DNA of 64,000 bases from JBBRHQ01 sp963815645. GTDB lineage: Bacteria; Actinomycetota; Thermoleophilia; Solirubrobacterales; 70-9. A program made the translations under genes and the position numbers. Every line of letters starts with the position of its first letter. Positions within the stretch are counted from its first letter, which is position 1. A model generated the notes under the pieces. The model searched no databases. It had not been told where the DNA came from and was given only the letters and a program-made list of their open reading frames with translations. The stretch spans positions 558,001 to 622,000 of the forward strand of contig CAWFHL010000001.1 of NCBI GenBank assembly GCA_963815645.1, read 5' to 3'. Shown in pieces: positions 15,224-23,830 of this stretch.

Positions 15224-16611
15224 GCGGGACGCCGCCGTTCGTCCCCGGCCGCATCCACGGCGTCCGCCTCTGGACGGTCACCGTCGGCTGCGGCTCGATG
15301 GCCCTCTGCGGGCTGAACGGATCCGGCTGGATGGCCGGCGGCGAGCCCACCCGCGCCCGCTGCAGCCCGTTCAGCAGGAGCCACGGCTGCCCCGGCGACG
15401 ACGGCCATTCGCCGGCGCCGGACTGCAGCTGCGGCCTCTACGCGATGCACCCCTGGCCCGAGCAGACCTCGGAGGTCTCCGCTTCGCTGCTCGGCGGCGG
15501 CGAGCTGGCGATTCCGGTGATGGGGATCGTCGAGGCCTGGGGACGGATCGAGGTCCACGGGGACGGGATCCGCGCCGAGTTCGCGCGTCCCCACGCCCTC
15601 GTCCTCTTCCCCGAGTCCTTCCCGCCCGACTACGCGGAGATCCTCGCCGTGCTCGCCCGGACCTACCGGGTGGGGGTGGTGCGGGTGACCGAGGCGGAAT
15701 CCGTGGTCAGCTACTGCGCCGAGCGGGCCCCGGGGATGGACCCGACGGCGGTCGGGCGTCTGCTGCGCTCGCCGCCGGTGGAGCCGGAGCCCGAGGAGCC
15801 CGAGGAGAAGGCGGAGCTCGAGGGCACGGATGGCGAGAGGGCGGATGGGCGGGGCGCGAAGGTCGGAGCCTTCGCCAAGCGGGCGGTGGAACTCATGCTC
15901 AACGCCATCCTCGTGCTCCTGGCGATCGCCTGGTACGGGGCCTGGACGGCGCTCGGGGTCGGGATGCTCGGCGCGATCATCTTCGGTTGGTGGGATGACC
16001 CGCCGCCGCCTCCTCCGAAGCCCGTCCCGCAGCTTCGGGTGCTTGAGCAGCGAGTCGTCCGCGACGGTCTCGAATCCCGCTACATCGCGATCGTCCACAA
16101 CGACAGCCGGCACCTCGCGGCGGTCGGCGTCTATCCATTCGGCGAGTTCCGCGACCGCCACGGACACAGACGCGGAGGACCCGATACGCGTCGCAAGGTC
16201 GAGCAGCGCCCGACGATCCCGCCCGGTGGCACCGGGGTCGTCTATGACGAGATCGACCGGCCGCTGCCGCCCGGGCTGCGGCCCAGAGTGCGATTCGCGG
16301 CAAGGATGGCGCCCTCACGCCGCTCGCCGTTCAGGGTGGGCGCGGTCCGGATGAACCGACGGCTCTGCATCATCACCACCCGCCTTCACTCCACCAGGGC
16401 GCTCGCGCGCAGCCGGGTTGCGGCGGTGGGCCGCTACGACGGTCGCCTCGCGGTGACCGGGACGTTCACCGTCGGTCCGGTGCCCCGGGGAACCTCGACC
16501 CAGGTGCTGTACCGGCTCGCCCCCGAGGCCTGCGCCGGCAGGCTGCCGCGGGCCACCGGTTACCCGGCGCCCGACCCCCGTCAGGTGCTGTTGAAGCGCA
16601 GCCGCCGCTAG
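15220..16611 (+). CDS. Membrane protein with Cys-rich N-terminal domain
   Basis: 463 residues, GTG start overlapping the previous stop. The N-domain (1-~190) has a cysteine cluster ending in DCSCGLYAMHPW (residues ~68-79), then beta-rich segments (GIVEAWGRIEVHGDGIRAEF, HALVLFPESFPPDYAEIL). After an acidic linker, two membrane segments lie near 223-260 (LNAILVLLAIAWYGAW, GVGMLGAIIFGWW). A proline run (PPPPPPKPVPQLRVL) then leads to a C-terminal beta domain of ~190 residues. The CxCGxYA-type cluster suggests zinc or cofactor binding. Orientation and function are unknown. It could sense or signal across the membrane together with the neighbouring sigma-factor operon; that is inference. Confidence 0.6.
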   Translation: MSGTPPFVPGRIHGVRLWTVTVGCGSMALCGLNGSGWMAGGEPTRARCSPFSRSHGCPGDDGHSPAPDCSCGLYAMHPWPEQTSEVSASLLGGGELAIPVMGIVEAWGRIEVHGDGIRAEFARPHALVLFPESFPPDYAEILAVLARTYRVGVVRVTEAESVVSYCAERAPGMDPTAVGRLLRSPPVEPEPEEPEEKAELEGTDGERADGRGAKVGAFAKRAVELMLNAILVLLAIAWYGAWTALGVGMLGAIIFGWWDDPPPPPPKPVPQLRVLEQRVVRDGLESRYIAIVHNDSRHLAAVGVYPFGEFRDRHGHRRGGPDTRRKVEQRPTIPPGGTGVVYDEIDRPLPPGLRPRVRFAARMAPSRRSPFRVGAVRMNRRLCIITTRLHSTRALARSRVAAVGRYDGRLAVTGTFTVGPVPRGTSTQVLYRLAPEACAGRLPRATGYPAPDPRQVLLKRSRR

Positions 16612-16629
16612 ACCGCATCATCACCCGGG

Positions 16630-17383
16630 TCACAGTCGCGGCAATACCGCTTCAGTGCCCGCGAACCAGGGCACGTGCATCCAGGTCCCCGTCTCGGGGT
16701 CGTAGTAGTCGGAGATCGGCCGGTGGCTGCGGGGCCGCCCGCAGCGGATGCAGTCGGGCCCCTCGCAGCTGCAGCGCGAAAGCCTGCGGTCGACTTCGCC
16801 GCCCGGTCCCGGGGATGGCGTCCAGCCCCGCGGCTCGCCGCAGACCACGCAGAGGTAGAGCCCCTCGGGGAGCCAGCCCGGGGGCGGGCGAACGGCCGAT
16901 GTCCCGAAGAGCTCGCGATCGCCCAGCTCCTGGTCCAGCCGCGGTCCTTCGCCCTGGTGGGGACGGTGCCCACCGATCCGGGCGAAGCGGCGGAGCGCCA
17001 GGTCCACGAGCACCGGCTCGGGCTCGTGACCCGGACCCGTCGATCAGAACGGCGCAGCCGTCGCAGAGCCAGCTGAGGCCATGGCGGGCCTCGGGTCTCG
17101 GCACGATCGGCTTGCGGCAGACCTCGCAGTAGCGATAGGGCCGTTGCCGCAGGTGGGCGGGGAAGGGTGAGAACTCGCAATTCGCGTGGCCGGCGCTGAA
17201 GCCGATGAAATCACCGCCGTGGACGTGGCCCGCGGCACGTCCGTCGCTGGAATCCCAGGTCGCAAGCTGCCCGCACGGTTGGCAGACCTTGGCGCCGGCC
17301 GGGGGAAGGTGGCGACGCGGGCCCTGCTCGAGGATCGAAACGAGAAGGGAAGGAAGATCGCTCCCCGTCGGAATGCTGCCCAT
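16630..17383 (-). CDS. Multi-zinc-knuckle protein (one frameshift)
   Basis: About 250 residues with at least five CxxC knuckles: CQPC and CEVC/CDGC in the N-part, then, after a shift near 17040, CVVC and CIRC with an adjacent CSC. Aromatic, Gly-rich spacers separate them (HVHGGDFIGFSAGHANCEF, ISDYYDPETGTWMHVPW). The start ATG 17383 is fixed by GGAGGTGAT upstream, complementary over nine bases to the 16S rRNA end, the strongest ribosome site in the window. It may bind nucleic acid or act as a metal-dependent scaffold. No family assigned. It stands convergent to the 15220 membrane gene and divergent from the 17564 gene. Confidence 0.62.
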
Positions 17384-17563
17384 GCGGATCACCTCCATCG
17401 CTCCCGGCTTTGGCACCGTGCCCTGGGGCTGGTTGCCGCGGTGTCGTCGGGCCGGGTCCCTCGACCGCTCGTGATGGTGTCCGCAGGGTAGTCGCCCCCG
17501 CATGGGCGAATCTGACAGGCCGGAGCCGGTCAGGAAAGGCGGCCACGCAGCGACCTCCACTGC

Positions 17564-17908
17564 ATGGAGACAGTCACCTGCAACCCGAGCGAAGTCCGCC
17601 TTTCGAATCACTGCGTCGATCGCTTCCTGGAGCGCTTCCGACCCGGCCTCGACTGGCGCTCGGCAAGGCGCGAGCTGCTCCGCCTGCTCGGCTGCGGGTC
17701 GGTGGAGAGCGAGGCGCCGGCCTGGCTTGCCGACCGGGCCCTTCAGGAGGCCGACTGCTATCTGATGGTCGGCGAGGACCTGGTCCTGCCGATCGTCCAC
17801 GACCGGGGCGCCTGGATCGCCCGCACCTGCCTCGGCCGCGGCGGCATCTCGGCCCCGGCGCGGCATCGACGCAACCGGAACCGGAGGCGACGCAGGTCGC
17901 GCCGCTGA
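17564..17908 (+). CDS. Hypothetical protein with basic tail
   Basis: 114 residues. A compact domain (VRLSNHCVDRFLERFRPGLD, ARRELLRLLGCGSV, CYLMVGEDLVLPIVHDRGAW) is followed by an Arg-rich tail of about 20 residues suitable for nucleic-acid binding. The pattern of a helix with HxxxRF, then a beta-hairpin, recalls small phage or toxin-like nucleases, but I cannot name a family. Start ATG 17564; the upstream 180-base gap holds the divergent promoters but no clear -35/-10 pair. Confidence 0.5.
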   Translation: METVTCNPSEVRLSNHCVDRFLERFRPGLDWRSARRELLRLLGCGSVESEAPAWLADRALQEADCYLMVGEDLVLPIVHDRGAWIARTCLGRGGISAPARHRRNRNRRRRRSRR

Positions 17909-17969
17909 GATGCGAGAACTGCGGCCAGCCATCGCATCGCGAGGAGCGAATAGCTTCAGCAGACGAACC

Positions 17970-18504
17970 ATGAACCCTGACCTCGGTCCCGATTTCGACG
18001 CAGCGTTGAGATTCGCCAGCGACACTCACCGCGGGCAAACGCGGAAGGGCTCCGAGGCTGCCCTATATCTCCCATCTGCTGGCTGTCTGTGCACTCGTTC
18101 TGGAGAACGACGGGACCGAGACCCAGGCGATCGCGGCGCTCTTGCACGACGCGCCGGAGGACTGCGGCGGGAAGCCGATGCTGGACGAGATCCGGAAACG
18201 CTTCGGCGACGAGGTGGCCGAGATCGTCCTCGGCTGCACCGACACCCTCGAGGAACCGAAGCCACCCTGGCGGCCGCGCAAGGAGGCTTACATCGAGCAT
18301 CTTCGGGAAGCACCGCAAGCGGTGCTGCTCGTTTCCAACGCGGACAAGCTGCACAACGCCCGAGCGGTGCTGGCCGACTACGGGCGCATGGGCGACGAGC
18401 TCTGGAAGCGGTTCAACGGCGGGCGCGATGGGACGCTCTGGTACTACCGCAGCTTGGCCGAGGTGTTCGGTAGCGAAACCCCGGTCCGCTGGCGACCCAG
18501 CTGA
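17970..18504 (+). CDS. Short HD-domain phosphohydrolase, SpoT/MESH1-like (one frameshift)
   Basis: About 178 residues resembling the hydrolase half of RelA/SpoT proteins. It has ALRFASDTHRGQTRKG (first His), then after a shift near 18055 PYISHLLAVCALVL, the HD motif IAALLHDAPEDCGGKPML, FGDEVAEIVLGCTDT and VSNADKLHNARAVL with the last Asp. This set of metal ligands fits (p)ppGpp 3'-pyrophosphohydrolases that stand alone without a synthetase domain. Start ATG 17970. It ends just before the IS110 element and may share an accessory island with the preceding zinc-knuckle genes. Confidence 0.78.
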
Positions 18505-18638
18505 GCGGGGTCGTCGAGCAGCTGCCCACCTAGACCCTATGGCCGCCAACTCAGGCGGCCCTGCGCAGTGGTTCGGTCGGCACCCGCTCATAAGTTCCGC
18601 GGGTCAGGCCGAAGTATTGGGCTTCGGCCGCCGCAATT
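18505..18638 (+). ncRNA. Candidate bridge-RNA region of the IS110 element
   Basis: The non-coding end ahead of the transposase contains two perfect hairpins. The first is GGCCGCC/GGCGGCC with a 6-base loop (18541-18560). The second is GGCCGAAG/CTTCGGCC with a 7-base loop (18607-18629), ending ten bases before the ATG. IS110-group elements encode a structured bridge RNA at this end that pairs with donor and target. Placement and structure fit, but guide loops and ends cannot be verified here. The first hairpin might instead terminate the HD gene. Confidence 0.35.
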
Positions 18639-19736
18639 ATGGGGGTGCCGACCGTGGGCCAGGTTAAGACGTGGGTGGGTCTCGATGTTCACGCAGCAAA
18701 GGTCGTGGCGGCGATCGCCGACGCCGAGTCGGGCGAGCTGCGAATCCAGCGCCTCGGAGGTCAGACACGCCAGGTGGTGGCGCTCTGCGAGGAGCTGCCG
18801 GCGCCGGTCAAGGTCGCCTATGAGGCGGGCCCGACCGGATTCGCGCTGGCTCGAGCACTGACGGCGAAGGGGATCGGATGCGTGATCGCCGCGCCAGGCA
18901 AGATCGAACGCCCTGCGCAAGACCGGGTAAAGACGGACCGCCGCGATGCCGAGCGACTGGTCCGCTTGCTGATGATCGGCGCCCTGCACCCGGTCCGGGT
19001 CCCGGCCCCGGCCGAGGAGGCGATGCGCGACCTGGTTAGGGCCCGCGAGGACATTCGCGGTGATCTGATGCGGGCTCGCCACCGGGTCGCCAAGCTCTTG
19101 CTGCGCCACGAGCGGCGCTTCGAGGGCAACAACTGGACCTCTCGCCACCTCGACTGGCTGGCCGCCGTCGAGCTCGGAGAGCCAGTGGCCCAGGCGGTCC
19201 TGCTCGACGGGATCGGCTCGATCGACGCCTTGCTGGTGCGCCGCGAGGCACTCGAGGCCCAGATGGCGTCGCTCGTCGAGGGCTCCCCGTGGGCGGGGGC
19301 CGTCGCTCGTCTGCGCTGTCTGCGCGGCATCGACACCCTCTCGGCGCTCGGCCTCTGCGCCGAGGTCGGCGACTTTGAGCGCTTCGGGCGCCCGGCGCAG
19401 CTGATGAGCTACCTCGGCCTCGTGCCCTCCGAGAACACGACCGGCGAGAAGCGTCGCCAGGGCGCGATCACCAAGTCGGGTTCGCGCCATGCACGCCGCC
19501 TGCTGGTCGAGGCGGCGTGGCACTACCGCCGGGCGCCGCGCAAGGGCAGAGAGCTCACCCGCCGCCAGCAGGGCCAGCCCCAGGCGGTCTGCGCGATCTC
19601 CTGGCGCGCCCAGCAACGACTGCACCGGACCTGGCGCCGGCTCGACTCAGAGCGCGGCAAGCGGCGCACCGTCTGCGCCGTCGCCGTTGCCCGTGAGTTG
19701 AGCGGCTTCTGCTGGGCGGTGGCCGTAGTCGACTGA
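18639..19736 (+). CDS. IS110-family transposase (DEDD recombinase)
   Basis: 365 residues. The N-terminal RuvC-like DEDD domain has WVGLDVHAAKVVAAIAD (first Asp), VAYEAGPTGFALARAL (Glu) and VKTDRRDAERLVRLL (two Asp). A coiled linker follows (REDIRGDLMRARHRVAKLLL). The C-terminal Transposase_20 domain has LRGIDTLSALGLCAEVGDF, QLMSYLGLVPSE and the serine motif ITKSGSRHARRLLVEAAW. All catalytic residues are intact, so the element may be active. It is probably guided by RNA from its non-coding end. ATG 18639. Confidence 0.95.
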   Translation: MGVPTVGQVKTWVGLDVHAAKVVAAIADAESGELRIQRLGGQTRQVVALCEELPAPVKVAYEAGPTGFALARALTAKGIGCVIAAPGKIERPAQDRVKTDRRDAERLVRLLMIGALHPVRVPAPAEEAMRDLVRAREDIRGDLMRARHRVAKLLLRHERRFEGNNWTSRHLDWLAAVELGEPVAQAVLLDGIGSIDALLVRREALEAQMASLVEGSPWAGAVARLRCLRGIDTLSALGLCAEVGDFERFGRPAQLMSYLGLVPSENTTGEKRRQGAITKSGSRHARRLLVEAAWHYRRAPRKGRELTRRQQGQPQAVCAISWRAQQRLHRTWRRLDSERGKRRTVCAVAVARELSGFCWAVAVVD

Positions 19737-19954
19737 TCCCACCAAGCACTGCTTGGCCCAGGAGGCGGCGGGCCCCGGTCCTTCGCGCCAGCGCATCCGC
19801 GATTCAGCTATGAGCAGCCGCTGCGGCGACGACGCTCGATCCTAGAGCGCGGGCGCTGAGACGAAACCCGGTCCTGCGGTAGCCAACCCGCGCATATCAG
19901 CCTGACCGCGCGTCGCGCACCAGATCGGACCGTCGCCTTCTGGGCCAAGAAGAA

Positions 19955-19975
19955 GGCCCGCAATTGCGGGCCCTC
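19955..19975 (-). terminator. Terminator hairpin for the 20008 gene
   Basis: Perfect palindrome GGCCCGCAATTGCGGGCC (19955-19972). Read on the minus strand it lies 36-53 bases after the stop of the multi-pass glycosyltransferase gene and is followed by TTCTTCTT, a fair U-rich tail. Confidence 0.6.
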
Positions 19976-20007
19976 GGTGCTGGGGACTTGACAAAAGGAC
20001 GGCCATA

Positions 20008-22107
20008 TCAGCTGTTGCGGTCGGGCAGGCGGAGCAGGTCGATCCGCCGGAACGGTGGGCAGCCGGCCGGGTCGAGCCGGCCCGAGATGCGGAAGATCGC
20101 GGTCGCGCCCCAGCGGTGGAGCAACCTCACCGCCGGATCAGCGGCGATCCAGCGGGCCTGCGGCGGCGGGGTGCGGAGGGCGGGGTCGATGCGGTCATAG
20201 CTGATCACGGCGTAGCGGAAGCCGCCGCGATTCAGCGCCCGGCGCCACTGAGGGCAGCTCCTCCAGTCGGTGAAGCGCCCGTCCTCCTGGCGGCCGGGGT
20301 AGATCACCGTGTTGGAGAGATCGGTGCCGAGCAGCGCGTAGGGACGGTCGCTGGTCGTTGCTATCCGGGTGTCGGAGAGGTGCCGGGCCCAGCGGGCGGC
20401 AGCGGCGAGCCCCGCCGGGCGGATCGTGGCACTTCGGTAGCGGTGCTCGAGGTAGGGGACCTGGATCGCCCAGATCGCGGCGACGGCAAGCGCAAATCCC
20501 CCCGCCGCCGCCAGCGCCATCGGCCTCCCTCGGAGCCGCTGTGGCCTCGATCGCATCGCCACGAGCAGAGCGGTGAAGACGCCGACGCCAATCACGACCG
20601 CGAGCGCGAGGAAACCCTCGATCCAGTGGGCCCCGGAGGCATCGACGAAGGGCAGAAGCACCAACATCGCGACCACAAGCACCGCCCGGGCAGGCGGTGA
20701 GCGCAGACCCGGCGCCAGCGGGGCCAGCACCAGGCCGACGGCAAGCGACGGCGCAACGTGGCGAAGGCTGGAGAAGAAGCCGATCGGCTCCCCGGGCGGA
20801 CCTTCGGCCGAGGTGCCGTGGAGGAACCAGCCCGCCACCCCGAGCAGCGCCGCCACGGCGAGGACGCGCAGCAGTCGGTTACCGCGCAGGGCACAGGCGA
20901 GGATCGCGAAGCTCGCCAGGCAGGCGAGCAGTGGCCAGAGCACCCCGATCGCGTCGGAGAGGGCCGGGAGGAACCAGTGATCCCAGACCGAGCCGTCGGT
21001 GAGGTAGTGGGCGATCGAGAACTGCTGGCGGCCGCCGAGCGCCTGATCCGGACCGGGGAGCGAGACTCCGCCGATCTCCCCGACCCAGGGGAGCGGGTTT
21101 CCCACCTGGATCAGGTTTCGCAGATACCAGTACCCCCCTCCGGCAAGCGCCGGCAGGGCGAAGGCGGCCAGGGCCCGGCGCCGGTGGCCCGCGGGGACGA
21201 TCAGCGGGATGCCGATGGCCAGGGCCAGCGCCGGCGCCAGCAAATTGACCTTGGTGCCGACCATCAGCCCGACCGCGAGCCCGGCCGGAATCAGAGCTCG
21301 CCAGGAGAGCCCGCCGCCGGCCGCGGCCCAGGCGTTGAGGAGGATCGCGACCGTGGCGAGGATGAAGAAGATCGCGATCGTGTCGTTTCGGCCCGAGCCC
21401 GCCTGGTCGGCCATGATCCCCGAGTCGAGCAGCAGCCCCACCGCGATCAGCGAGTGCGGTCCCGCGCCGAACGGGCGCCCGACCGCCCAGGCGGCGAGCA
21501 GCGTCGCCCCCAGCCACCCCAGGTTGATCAGCACCGAGAGGGTGTCGCGGCCGATCGTGAGGATTCCGAATGCGTTCAGCAGCTCGGAGTTGGCCGGGAA
21601 GAACCAGGACAGATAGCGGGGCGCAACGAAGCTGTAGTCGAAGGTCGACCCGCCCCGGGCGAAGTGGACCGCGAACGGCCCGTGGTCCCAGAGGGTGTCG
21701 TAGCCGGCCATCCCGTGGGCGAGGCTCTGCTGGGTTGGGACCGACCAATGCGCCACGAGCAGCGCTGAAACGGCCAGCGCGGCGACGGTCACTGCGCGCC
21801 CGGCCGGAGGCGCGGGGGGCGGCACGGCGCGAAAGCGCTCCGGCGGCCCGACCCAGGTTCGCAGCGCGACGCCGGCACCGCCGCAGATCACCGCGAAGGG
21901 GATCGGGTCGAGCAGGCCGAAGCTGCCGAGCGCCTCCGCCACCCAGATCAGCAGCGCGATCGCGAACAGCAGGTCGACGACCCAGGCCGGCGGTCCCGAC
22001 CAGCCTGGCAGGAGCCTGGAGCGGACCCGGTTGGCGCCGAGCGCCGCGCCGCCGACCGCGACCGAGAGCTCCAGCACTCCGAGCAGATAGGCGGGGGCGC
22101 TCAACAC
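20008..22107 (-). CDS. Multi-pass GT-C-like membrane glycosyltransferase
   Basis: About 699 residues with a dozen hydrophobic segments, most between residues 40 and 550, and a soluble C-terminal part ending LLRLPDRNS. The first extracytoplasmic loop has acidic GYDTLWDHGPFAVHF. Later loops carry SGIMADQAGSGRNDTIA and GGYWYLRNLIQVGNPLP, typical of PMT/ArnT-like enzymes that transfer sugars from polyprenyl-phosphate carriers outside the membrane. The start is unclear: GTG 22107 follows GAGAG, while GTG 22155 or earlier remain open. Acceptor unknown. Divergent from the acyl-CoA synthetase. Confidence 0.75.
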   Translation of the reverse strand: MLSAPAYLLGVLELSVAVGGAALGANRVRSRLLPGWSGPPAWVVDLLFAIALLIWVAEALGSFGLLDPIPFAVICGGAGVALRTWVGPPERFRAVPPPAPPAGRAVTVAALAVSALLVAHWSVPTQQSLAHGMAGYDTLWDHGPFAVHFARGGSTFDYSFVAPRYLSWFFPANSELLNAFGILTIGRDTLSVLINLGWLGATLLAAWAVGRPFGAGPHSLIAVGLLLDSGIMADQAGSGRNDTIAIFFILATVAILLNAWAAAGGGLSWRALIPAGLAVGLMVGTKVNLLAPALALAIGIPLIVPAGHRRRALAAFALPALAGGGYWYLRNLIQVGNPLPWVGEIGGVSLPGPDQALGGRQQFSIAHYLTDGSVWDHWFLPALSDAIGVLWPLLACLASFAILACALRGNRLLRVLAVAALLGVAGWFLHGTSAEGPPGEPIGFFSSLRHVAPSLAVGLVLAPLAPGLRSPPARAVLVVAMLVLLPFVDASGAHWIEGFLALAVVIGVGVFTALLVAMRSRPQRLRGRPMALAAAGGFALAVAAIWAIQVPYLEHRYRSATIRPAGLAAAARWARHLSDTRIATTSDRPYALLGTDLSNTVIYPGRQEDGRFTDWRSCPQWRRALNRGGFRYAVISYDRIDPALRTPPPQARWIAADPAVRLLHRWGATAIFRISGRLDPAGCPPFRRIDLLRLPDRNS

Positions 22108-22246
22108 CCTCTCCGCGCGCCCATCGCGTCCGTGTTCCCGGGCATCGGCGGCCACTGTAGCCAGCCGCCGGGCGGGCGAGTGGCGCGCGGCGCCCGCGCG
22201 GGTAAGAATGGGTCCCGGAGCCAAGCCCGACGACGAAGGAGCCGCG

Positions 22247-23830
22247 ATGGCCGAGGTCCCGATGCCCTCCTCCTACGAGCAGGCCTGTGCCGAGCACGCC
22301 TGGAGCGTGCCGGAGCGGTACAACATCGCCTCCGACGTCTGCGACAAGCACCCGCGGGAGAAACCGGCGATGGTCTGGGAGCGCTACGACGGGGCCTCGC
22401 GCGAGCTGAACTGGGGCGAGCTGCAGGACCTCTCCAACCGTGCCGCCCAGATGCTGCGCGACCGCGGCGTCGAGCGCGGCGACCGGGTCGCGGTGGTCCT
22501 CCCGCCCACCCCGGAGACCGCGGCGGTCTTCTTCGCCACCTGGAAACTGGCGGCGATCCTGCTCTCGATGTCGGTGCTCTACGGCGACGAGGGCATCCGC
22601 CACCGGCTCGAGGACTCGGCCCCCCGGGTCCTGGTCACCGACTCGGCCAACGCGGAGCGCTTCGACCCGGAGCTGGTCGCGACGATCCTCGTGCTCGACG
22701 AGGAGAACCTCGAGGACCATTCCGCGGACCCGATCTGCGAGGTGACCGCGGCCGACGATCCCGCCCAGCTCTACTACACCTCCGGCACGACCGGCATGGC
22801 GAAGGGGATCGTCCACGCCCATCGCTACCTGCTCGCCCACGAGGAGTTCACCTACTGCCACGGGGTCGGCGACGGCGACAGCTTCCACGGCATGGGCGAG
22901 TGGGCCTGGGCGGCGGGGATCGCTCCCCTTCTGGGACCGTGGCGGCTCGGCGCGACCCAGTACGTCTACCAGCGCGAGGGGGGCTTCGACCCGGCCCGCC
23001 AGCTCGACTTCCTCTCCCGCCACCGGGTCAAGCGCGTCTTCACGACCCCGACCGCGATGCGGGCGATGATGTCGATCGAGGACGCCGGCAGCCGCTATCC
23101 GCAGAGCTTTCGCAACGTCTGCTCGGCCGGCGAGCCTCTCAACCCGGAGGCGATCCGTTGGTTCCGCGAGCAGTACGGGATAACCGTGCTCGACTACTAC
23201 GGGCTGACCGAGTCCTACCCGCTGTGCGCCAACTTCCCGTTCATGGAGGTGCGCGAGGGCTCGATGGGGCGCCCGATGCCCGGCTGGGACGTGCAGATCC
23301 TCGACGAGGACTCCAAGCCGGTGGAGCGGGGCGAGCGGGGCGAGATCTGCCTGCGTGCCCGCTCCAACCCCCATTACCCGCTGGGTTACTGGGGCCTCCC
23401 GGAGGCCAGCGAGGAGGCCTTCGGCGGCGAGTGGTTCCACACCAAGGACGCGGCGAGCATGGACGAGGACGGCTACGTCTGGTACGCCGGCCGTGCCGAC
23501 GACGTGATCATCGCCGCCGGCTACCGGATCGGTCCGTTCGAGGTCGAGTCGGCCTGCATCGAACACCCCGCGGTCCAGGAGGCCGCCGCGGTCGCCTCCC
23601 CCGACGAGCTGCGCGGCAACGTGGTGAAGGCGTTCATCGTGCTCGCCGAGGGACACGAGGGCTCCGAGGATCTCGCCGGCGAGATCCAGTCCTTCGTCCG
23701 CAAGCGGCTCAGCGCCTACGCCTACCCGCGGCGAATCGAGTTCACTGATGAGCTGCCGAAGACGCTGACCGGGAAGATTCGGAGGATCGAGCTGCGAGAG
23801 GCGGAGACTGAGGCCGCGGAGCGGAGCTGA
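22247..23830 (+). CDS. AMP-forming acyl-CoA synthetase
   Basis: 527-residue member of the acetyl/medium-chain acyl-CoA synthetase group. It has the P-loop-like LYYTSGTTGMAKGIVHAH (~180-197), A5 motif YYGLTESYPL, the hinge region GYVWYAGRADDVIIAAGYRI and the C-terminal PKTLTGKIRRIELRE with the catalytic lysine. It activates a carboxylic acid through an acyl-adenylate. Start ATG 22247 after GAAGGAG. The stop overlaps the next gene's ATG (TGATG), so the product is coupled to an alpha/beta-hydrolase. Chain-length specificity cannot be read. Confidence 0.92.
   Translation: MAEVPMPSSYEQACAEHAWSVPERYNIASDVCDKHPREKPAMVWERYDGASRELNWGELQDLSNRAAQMLRDRGVERGDRVAVVLPPTPETAAVFFATWKLAAILLSMSVLYGDEGIRHRLEDSAPRVLVTDSANAERFDPELVATILVLDEENLEDHSADPICEVTAADDPAQLYYTSGTTGMAKGIVHAHRYLLAHEEFTYCHGVGDGDSFHGMGEWAWAAGIAPLLGPWRLGATQYVYQREGGFDPARQLDFLSRHRVKRVFTTPTAMRAMMSIEDAGSRYPQSFRNVCSAGEPLNPEAIRWFREQYGITVLDYYGLTESYPLCANFPFMEVREGSMGRPMPGWDVQILDEDSKPVERGERGEICLRARSNPHYPLGYWGLPEASEEAFGGEWFHTKDAASMDEDGYVWYAGRADDVIIAAGYRIGPFEVESACIEHPAVQEAAAVASPDELRGNVVKAFIVLAEGHEGSEDLAGEIQSFVRKRLSAYAYPRRIEFTDELPKTLTGKIRRIELREAETEAAERS

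Larger units (their letters stand above)
18505..19760 (+). mobile_element. IS110-family insertion sequence (ends approximate)
   Basis: One intact transposase flanked by structured non-coding DNA on the left (18505-18638) and a hairpin CCAAGCA-C-TGCTTGG (19742-19756) six bases after its stop on the right. IS110 elements usually lack clear terminal inverted repeats and target duplications, so the borders given are estimates. The right border could lie anywhere up to about 19950. No disrupted gene is evident: the HD gene before it and the membrane protein after it both end naturally. Confidence 0.6.

Noticed and set aside
20879..23656. A 925-codon minus-strand open frame covering part of the GT-C-like gene and all of the acyl-CoA synthetase
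   Set aside because: The sense frames carry clear motifs; this frame is their reverse complement.
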